A stretch of 64,000 nt of DNA, from the NCBI RefSeq assembly GCF_000621565.1, contig NZ_KK211305.1, positions 218,258-282,257 of the forward strand. The letters are read 5' to 3'. Below the pieces are notes generated by a model. That model had not been told where the DNA came from. It searched no databases and saw nothing but the letters and a program-made list of their open reading frames with translations. Source of the DNA: Butyrivibrio sp. LB2008 (lineage in GTDB: Bacteria > Bacillota > Clostridia > Lachnospirales > Lachnospiraceae). The number at the start of each line of letters is the position of its first letter. Positions within the stretch are counted from its first letter, which is position 1. Both the position numbers and the translations under genes were made by a program. Of the stretch, positions 58,356-64,000 are shown piece after piece.

Positions 58356-58404
58356 GTAAGTTCAGATAAATACCAGTACATATCTAATAGCCCTTCAATA
58401 AACA

Positions 58405-58600
58405 GCCCCGGCATAATAGCTAATACTCAGAAATGTGCAGTTTTCGGACGAGCAAGATGATTTTCAACTTTCAGAAAACCCGAAAATGCCGACTTCTCTG
58501 AGCAACGTCGAAAGGAGGCATTTTCGGGTTTTCTGAAAGTATGAAAATCACTGCGCAGCCGTACACAAACATTTCTGAGTATTAGCTATTATGCCGGGGC
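58405..58600. repeat. ~196-bp long hairpin with conserved loop, copy 2
   Basis: Outer arms 58405-58435 and 58570-58600 are perfect 31-bp complements (GCCCCGGC...GCCGGGGC). Inner arms near 58461-58490 and 58517-58546 pair with one bulge. The loop (58491-58516) contains CTTCTCTGAGCAACGTCGAA, 24 of 26 bases equal to copy 1 at 26257. Stem sequences differ from copy 1 but remain complementary. It lies between converging genes, 14 bp from the end of the minus-strand gene. Confidence 0.8.
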
Positions 58601-58614
58601 GTAAAGTGATCGCA

Positions 58615-59622
58615 TTAATTGCGCTGGCTCTTGCGAAGCGCCTTGAAGTGATTTATATATTCGGAGGTGTAGCCAATGGCAACTTGGGGATTGTGTGCCT
58701 GTAGTTGCTCGAGAATCTGATTTATGATCTGCGTTTTGCCTGCGGTTAAGCCCTGCATATCGGCTATGTTGACCGTTTTCATGTCTGAAGTCATTGCCTT
58801 TATATTGGTCAGTATAGGAACAAAGCTGTGACTCTGGTCAAAGCGGTATGCCCACAGAATGTCCGTATATTTGTGAATCTCAAGCTTGTTGCCGAGACTG
58901 ACTATATACCTGGGAGTTAGATAAGTATTACACTTCTTTATAAATACAGTCTGAGGACTCTCCATCTCTGAGTAGACCATTTCAGATTCCGCATCGGACA
59001 TTTTTTTGAGCGTCCTACGATATGATAAGTATTCCAATCCGGCAGCGAGTATGATTATAATTGCAAATACCAATAAGAAAATTCCGAGTATTATAAGTAA
59101 TTCTACGTTGGTAGCGGATTTGTTTGCGCTTATTGCAATATCTGCGAAGTAAGCGGTGAATTTCTCTCTGATAGCTGTAGGGTCCGAGGATGTATCATCA
59201 TCGTTGTATATTTCCATAGCGGTAGCAATGACTTCGTTGGACAGGTGTGCAATGGAGCCTACAAGATTATAAGTCCCGTTTGCTTTTATTGCAGATGAGA
59301 TCTCATCGTATTTTGACTTGGAACATATCATTATATAGATGTCATTGCCGTCAGTTATGTAATAGTACTGCTCGTCATCATCGTAATGACCTATTTCAAG
59401 CGGTTCTTCAGCAATATTAACATATATATATCCGCCGTAATTATAGTTTTCTGTTTGATATATTTCTGAGAAAGCAATTTTTTCTTCCTGAAGCTTATTT
59501 GACAAAATACCACTGTAAATAATTGAACAAACTCCGGCAAGTGCTATTACAATACCAATTAAGACAGCGACTAATTTTCTTGAGCAAGATTTCCTGATCA
59601 TAGGGTGGATATTTTCAGTCAT
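58615..59622 (-). CDS. Hypothetical two-helix membrane protein, 335 aa
   Basis: Helix 1 at about 18-38 (LVAVLIGIVIALAGVCSIIY) and helix 2 at about 174-196 (LLIILGIFLLVFAIIIIL) enclose an extracellular domain with an acidic patch (YDDDEQYYYITDGNDIY). The cytoplasmic end (~225-335) has a beta-rich part (TPRYIVSLGNKLEIHKYTDI) of the kind seen in DUF-type membrane proteins with a PH-like domain. Family not firmly recognised. Single gene; the ATG is followed upstream by GGAAGGAC. Confidence 0.7.
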   Translation of the reverse strand: MTENIHPMIRKSCSRKLVAVLIGIVIALAGVCSIIYSGILSNKLQEEKIAFSEIYQTENYNYGGYIYVNIAEEPLEIGHYDDDEQYYYITDGNDIYIMICSKSKYDEISSAIKANGTYNLVGSIAHLSNEVIATAMEIYNDDDTSSDPTAIREKFTAYFADIAISANKSATNVELLIILGIFLLVFAIIIILAAGLEYLSYRRTLKKMSDAESEMVYSEMESPQTVFIKKCNTYLTPRYIVSLGNKLEIHKYTDILWAYRFDQSHSFVPILTNIKAMTSDMKTVNIADMQGLTAGKTQIINQILEQLQAHNPQVAIGYTSEYINHFKALRKSQRN

Positions 59623-59790
59623 ATTTTTGTTCGTCCTTCCCGTTTTTATTTTATCGTATCATGTATAAATATGTAGTTCAATCGCATGGAAAAATCAGCA
59701 TGCAGGCACACTATTTTTTTGTTTGCATTAGCATGCCGGTATTGTATAATTAGCAAGGTTGTTCAAAGTGTCTGAAGGAGTGTATGATTG

Positions 59791-62769
59791 ATGAAAACGG
59801 GGTTGAAAAATTTCTTAGTTACTGTGATCATGGCTTTGATGAGCTTACTTGGTTTTTCCATTTTATGGTGCCTTAGGACATTCGGGCGTCTTAGCATGGA
59901 AGAACTTGTATATGAGTTGTCTGCTCCTCTTGAAGGTACCGGAAGTGATATGATATCACGTTATGTTGTCGGAGCATTGGTTCCTGCAATTGTTGTGGTA
60001 GCCGTAATATTATTTTTGGGTATATTCAGGAAAAAGAATCTTGTTATTATCTATGGGCTTATAGCCTCAATTATCTTTGCCGTAACTTCTTCGGCTGTAT
60101 TTTTCAAAAGACTTAATGTATTAGAATATCTGGCAAATGCGGGAGATGAATCAACATTTATAGAAGACAATTATATCGATCCCGGTAATGTACAAATTAC
60201 ATTTCCTGAGAAAAAGAAAAATCTTATCTATATTTTTCTGGAATCAATGGAAGTAACTTACAGTGATATAGAGAACGGAGGAGGATTTAAAGATAATCTG
60301 ATCCCTGAGTTAACTGAGCTTGCGGAAGAAAATGAGTGCTTTTCGGGAGATGACAAGTTAAACGGTCCTTATCCCGCAGTTGGTGCATCATGGACGATGG
60401 GGGCTATGTTTGCACAGTCATCGGGATTGCCGCTAAAGATTCTTGTTGAAGGAAATTCAATGTCTGAGGAAAAGACATTTTTCCCGGGAATTACCTGTAT
60501 AGGAGATATTCTTGAATCGCAAGGGTATAATCAGGAACTCCTTATCGGCTCCGATGCGGTGTTCGGGGGAAGGAAGCTTTTTTTCTCGTTACATGGCAAT
60601 TACACATTTCATGATTACATATATGCCAAGAATAACCACATAATACCCAAAGATTATATGGTATTCTGGGGATATGAAGATACAAAGCTGTTCGAGAATG
60701 CCAAGAATGATCTGCTTGAATTGAGCAAGGGCGACAAGCCTTTTAATCTGACAATGCTTACTGTCGATACGCATCATCCGGATGGATATGTCTGCGACAG
60801 ATGTGAAAACAAATATGGAAGTAATCAATATGCCAATGTCATAGCATGTTCTAGCAAGCAGGTGTCGGAATTCGTTGAATGGATAAAGAAGCAGGATTTC
60901 TATAAAGATACCGTTGTGGTCATATGTGGCGATCATGCCACTATGAATGGCGATTTTTGCAATGGTATTGACGGCGATTATGTCAGAAAGACCTATATGA
61001 CCATACTTAATTCGGATATAGAGAAGAAACGCAGAGAATCAATAGAGTATTCCACAATGGACATGTTTCCTACAACTCTTGCGGCGATTGGAGCACAGAT
61101 AGATGGGAACAGGCTGGGGCTTGGAACCAATCTGTTTTCTAATGAGAAGACGCTCCTTGAAAAGTTCGGACGCGAAAATGTTGATATCCAGCTTGCAAAG
61201 CATTCCGAATTTATGGATAAAATGTCCGGAATAGGAGATGAAGAGGACAAAAAAGATAAGAGAATTCTTCCCGATGCTGAAGTTAATGTTACAGATTATA
61301 ACAAAGAGCAGGGAACAATCACTCTTAAAGCGGATAATATAATAAATGTCGATAATTACACCGGTGTGCGGGCAACACTGTATGACAGTGACATGAATGA
61401 GCTTGAAGCCTTCGATATGGCACGGGATGCCGGTAACAGTTACACCTGCGAAGTAGATATAAGCAGTCTCAAGGACAGGGAAGGAACGATAGTTGTTGAG
61501 ACTGTAGAAAATATCAAGGTTAATAACAGATTGGGCGCTTTTATCAACAAAGCAAAAGGGGAATCTACATGCAAGATTGACGAGATCACGGGAGATCTCA
61601 GTCTCCAGGCACATGAAGACCTTGCCGGATACATAGATCTGCTTGGTAAAAAAGATGATATTGCTGTATTTATAGCTTCATGCGGGGATATCACGACAAA
61701 TTCATATGAAAAAGATCTGAATGAACTGAGAAAACTTGGTATCAACGAACATCTCGCCGGGTATAAAAATATAAGCTTATACGCCGTTATAGATTCACCG
61801 AGTATTGTTTACGGCTCGGGAGAAAAGACTGTTGAATATGACGGAGCGCTCGTTAGAAATGATATGCAGTATCATGTTGAGAGTGCTGCTGCAGGTAACA
61901 GCGGAAAATGTAGCATAGTCATAGGCGGCGATGAGTATGCACTTAATGAGAACGGACTTAATTTTGTTGTATATGATTATGAGCTTGAAAAGGTAATTGA
62001 TTCTGCATGTTTTGATCTTAACCGTAAAAGGGATGTTAATCGTCCTGCGGGTATAGACATGGAACTTGCCAAAAACGGGCAGATGAAACTGAGAGTCCGT
62101 GATATGGATAATTTTGAAATGTGGAATGCCTTCGCCAAGATATGGGATAAGGATCATTGTGACAATCCTATTGTATTAACCATGGAAATGTATTCTGATT
62201 TTTCGAGCGGGGCTGAAGCAAATCTTGCGGGATATGATTTGACGGATGCCTATATTGAAGTGACATGCCAGGATAAGAAGGGTATGAAACATACTTATTT
62301 TGACTGGGAAGGTGACTTCAATTTGTTAAAAGGTGACTTCGCTGATTATATGTCATATGTAAGCTCGCTGGATGACACGATTATCCTGATGAGCGTCAAG
62401 GATGCTATATGGCTTTCTCAGGAAGAGGAAGATATAGAGGCTTTGGAAAAGTACGGCATAGAGAAGTTTGCCGATATTGGTGAACATGAAGCATATTATG
62501 CAGTAATAACACCCGGGGGAGTTGTTGAAGCACACGGCAGTGAAGAACTGTCTTATACAGGAGAGTATAACGGGACTTCATTCACAGTCAGTGGTGCCGG
62601 TTGGGATTCAGGATATTATTCTTCGATAGTAGTTGACGGCGAAGAGTACTCAAGGGGAGAATGCGGAATTAACATTGTCGTATATGATACTAATGCAAAG
62701 AAGGTTGTTGACAATACTACCTACAGATTCAACCGAAGAGGCGGTATCGATAAGGCATTGTATAGATAA
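59791..62769 (+). CDS. LtaS-like sulfatase-family membrane enzyme with C-terminal ILEI-like domains
   Basis: About 992 residues from ATG 59791 (AAGGAG 10 bp upstream). Three or so N-terminal helices, then an extracellular LTA-synthase/phosphoglycerol transferase domain: metal ligand FLESME (~E151), nucleophile Thr ~202 (GASWTMGAMFAQSSG), and CGDHATMNGDF with the metal Asp-His. After ~residue 480 a long extension follows with two copies of a domain like FAM3/ILEI (DDIAVFIASCGDITTN and DDTIILMSVKDAIWLS, each followed by LEKYGI- or LRKLGI-type helices). Such domains may bind glycans. Probable role: adding glycerol phosphate to a surface polymer. Confidence 0.8.
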   Translation: MKTGLKNFLVTVIMALMSLLGFSILWCLRTFGRLSMEELVYELSAPLEGTGSDMISRYVVGALVPAIVVVAVILFLGIFRKKNLVIIYGLIASIIFAVTSSAVFFKRLNVLEYLANAGDESTFIEDNYIDPGNVQITFPEKKKNLIYIFLESMEVTYSDIENGGGFKDNLIPELTELAEENECFSGDDKLNGPYPAVGASWTMGAMFAQSSGLPLKILVEGNSMSEEKTFFPGITCIGDILESQGYNQELLIGSDAVFGGRKLFFSLHGNYTFHDYIYAKNNHIIPKDYMVFWGYEDTKLFENAKNDLLELSKGDKPFNLTMLTVDTHHPDGYVCDRCENKYGSNQYANVIACSSKQVSEFVEWIKKQDFYKDTVVVICGDHATMNGDFCNGIDGDYVRKTYMTILNSDIEKKRRESIEYSTMDMFPTTLAAIGAQIDGNRLGLGTNLFSNEKTLLEKFGRENVDIQLAKHSEFMDKMSGIGDEEDKKDKRILPDAEVNVTDYNKEQGTITLKADNIINVDNYTGVRATLYDSDMNELEAFDMARDAGNSYTCEVDISSLKDREGTIVVETVENIKVNNRLGAFINKAKGESTCKIDEITGDLSLQAHEDLAGYIDLLGKKDDIAVFIASCGDITTNSYEKDLNELRKLGINEHLAGYKNISLYAVIDSPSIVYGSGEKTVEYDGALVRNDMQYHVESAAAGNSGKCSIVIGGDEYALNENGLNFVVYDYELEKVIDSACFDLNRKRDVNRPAGIDMELAKNGQMKLRVRDMDNFEMWNAFAKIWDKDHCDNPIVLTMEMYSDFSSGAEANLAGYDLTDAYIEVTCQDKKGMKHTYFDWEGDFNLLKGDFADYMSYVSSLDDTIILMSVKDAIWLSQEEEDIEALEKYGIEKFADIGEHEAYYAVITPGGVVEAHGSEELSYTGEYNGTSFTVSGAGWDSGYYSSIVVDGEEYSRGECGINIVVYDTNAKKVVDNTTYRFNRRGGIDKALYR

Positions 62770-62810
62770 TTGCGATATATTTTAGATATACCAAGGAGAA
62801 AAAAGATAGT

Positions 62811-63851
62811 ATGAGTGAAAACCAAAAATTTATTCTTATAGATGGAAGTTCTATGCTGGTTACGAATTACTACGGCAATCTTCCGAAGGCTCTTTTGTTT
62901 GAGAAAGATCCTGAAAAAAAAGAAAAGCTTTATTCGCAGATCATGCACAATGAGGCGGGGCAGTACACAAATGCCATGTTTGGTATGATGCGGACAATCC
63001 TTAAGATCATTAAGGAACAGAAGCCGACACATATGGTGTTTGCTTTTGATATGACCAGAGATACATTCAGAAGAGAGAAATATCCCGATTATAAAGGTAA
63101 TCGCGGCGAGACACCCGAGCCTCTCAAAGAACAGTTTGTGAATATGGAAAAGTTCCTTGAGGATATCGGATTCCAGGTTATGTATGATATGCAGTATGAG
63201 GCGGATGACATTGTCGGAAGTGTTGCCGCTAAGTTTGAAAAAGAGATTCCGTCATATATCATAACCAAGGATCATGACTATCTGCAGCTTATAAACGATT
63301 ACACCAGAGTATGGCTCATTCAGACCAAGCAGGAGACTGCAGATGAGCTTCAGAATAAATATGGTGCGGAATACGGATATAATAATAAAATGGTTTCGGT
63401 TCCGGATAAGGCGTTTGAAGTGACTCCTTCGCTCTGTCTTTCAGAATACGGAGTTCGCCCCGCGCAGATTCCGGATCTTAAGGGAATTCAGGGCGATACG
63501 AGTGATAATATTCCCGGTGTCAAAGGAGTCAGCAGTGCTGCGATTCCGCTTCTTGCAAGATACGGAACGATGGAGAAAATCTATGAGGCAATCGATGAGT
63601 GCAAGGATGCCAAAGAGCAGAAGGCGCTTAATACGATGTGGAAAGAGGAGCTTGGAATTACAAGGAGCCCCCTCAAAGCGATGATCCAGTACAAAGATAT
63701 GGCTCTTTTGTCCAAAGATCTTGCGACTATCAGGAAAGATTATGAGTTTGGAAAAGAACTTGATGACTTTAAGATAAATCTTGATCCTGAGAAGCTTAAG
63801 AGTGAGTTTGAAAAGTACGGTTTCAAGTCACTTATAGATAAGATACCGTGA
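62811..63851 (+). CDS. Stand-alone 5'-3' exonuclease (PolA N-terminal domain family)
   Basis: 346 residues from ATG 62811 (AAGGAGAAAA upstream). The FEN/PolA exonuclease fold is clear: FILIDGSSML, VFAFDMTRDTFRREKYPDYKGNR (shortened: DMTRDTFRREKYPDYK), QYEADDIVGSVAAKF, ITKDHDYLQLI and the helix-hairpin-helix LKGIQGDTSDNIPGVKGV. The acidic metal residues are present. No polymerase domain follows before the stop. It processes 5' flaps or RNA primers. An insert of about 25 residues near the start (LFEKDPEKKEKLYSQIMHNE) is unusual. Confidence 0.9.
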   Translation: MSENQKFILIDGSSMLVTNYYGNLPKALLFEKDPEKKEKLYSQIMHNEAGQYTNAMFGMMRTILKIIKEQKPTHMVFAFDMTRDTFRREKYPDYKGNRGETPEPLKEQFVNMEKFLEDIGFQVMYDMQYEADDIVGSVAAKFEKEIPSYIITKDHDYLQLINDYTRVWLIQTKQETADELQNKYGAEYGYNNKMVSVPDKAFEVTPSLCLSEYGVRPAQIPDLKGIQGDTSDNIPGVKGVSSAAIPLLARYGTMEKIYEAIDECKDAKEQKALNTMWKEELGITRSPLKAMIQYKDMALLSKDLATIRKDYEFGKELDDFKINLDPEKLKSEFEKYGFKSLIDKIP

Positions 63852-64000
63852 TATTGCAGGTGTTCCGGGCATCTTTGAAAAAATTGAAGAAATTTGATCT
63901 TTTTTATAAAATTAATCTAAAGTTTTGCGTAAGATGTCCGATAAAATTAATGTAGGGTGAAAAAGGGTGCATACCTTGGGCGTTTTTGCCATGACTTTGA
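63852..64000. other. 3' end of window without supported gene
   Basis: 149 bp, AT-rich after 63890. No terminator with a clear T run, no RNA gene and no start of a coding region that I can support. Confidence 0.5.

Overview
The window looks like chromosome of an anaerobic, low-to-moderate GC Firmicute of the Lachnospiraceae, probably a Butyrivibrio/Pseudobutyrivibrio-type rumen or gut fibre degrader. The signs are secreted multidomain xylan-degrading enzymes (GH10; GH43-CBM6-CE1) with ricin-type modules and Pro/Gln or Asn linkers, strong AGGAGG ribosome sites, corrinoid assembly genes, MetNIQ and Liv transporters, and a type VII secretion-like cassette. No rRNA, tRNA or CRISPR array was recognised. 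Genus is inference.

Layout. 1-2.1 kb: gene-poor, with tandem hairpin repeats, a MITE-like element and small or decayed genes. 2.1-4.7 kb: HU, then an XRE-type regulator coupled to an alpha/beta hydrolase. 4.7-15.6 kb: the most unusual block, a sulfur and nitrogenase-like cluster: cysK, a MalY/PatB C-S lyase, a transsulfuration enzyme, a YezD-like small protein, NifB-like, NifX-like, NifH-like, a second CysK, NifD-like, NifK-like and a NifX-like protein with a Cys/Gly-rich insert. 15.6-18.2 kb: a second copy of the tandem repeat and an inverted paralogous XRE/hydrolase pair. 18.3-23.1 kb: a SsuACB/TauACB-type ABC importer and a CooS-like Ni-CODH homologue with a His-rich tail. A near-identical 45-bp element lies upstream of both cysK and the importer, linking the two blocks.

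23-31.7 kb: an orphan ATPase, a decayed amino-acid permease, a LysR regulator, metQNI (minus strand), apbE and a CPBP protease. 31.7-37.2 kb: late corrinoid assembly (cobD, cobT, a CobU-type fusion, cobS, cbiB). 37.2-38.8 kb: an MFS/spermidine-synthase-like fusion. 39-44 kb: two secreted xylan-degrading enzymes. 44-52 kb: small unknowns, a CotH-family protein and livJHMGF. 52.3-58.4 kb: a cytidylate-kinase-like protein and a type VII-like cassette ending in three tandem paralogues. 58.6-64 kb: a membrane protein, an LtaS-like sulfatase with extra C-terminal domains and a stand-alone 5'-3' exonuclease.

How it may fit together (inference): the importer brings in an organosulfur compound; the NifH/NifDK-like enzyme, with a cofactor derived from NifB and carried by NifX-like proteins, reductively cleaves it; the cysteine synthases, C-S lyase and transsulfuration enzyme capture the released sulfide or thiol. 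The CooS-like protein lacks one conserved C-cluster cysteine and may have a different substrate. The NifD-like subunit keeps the P-cluster and cofactor cysteines but lacks the residues that nitrogenase needs for N2 reduction. Intergenic regions also carry several families of structured repeats whose stems differ between copies while loops are conserved.
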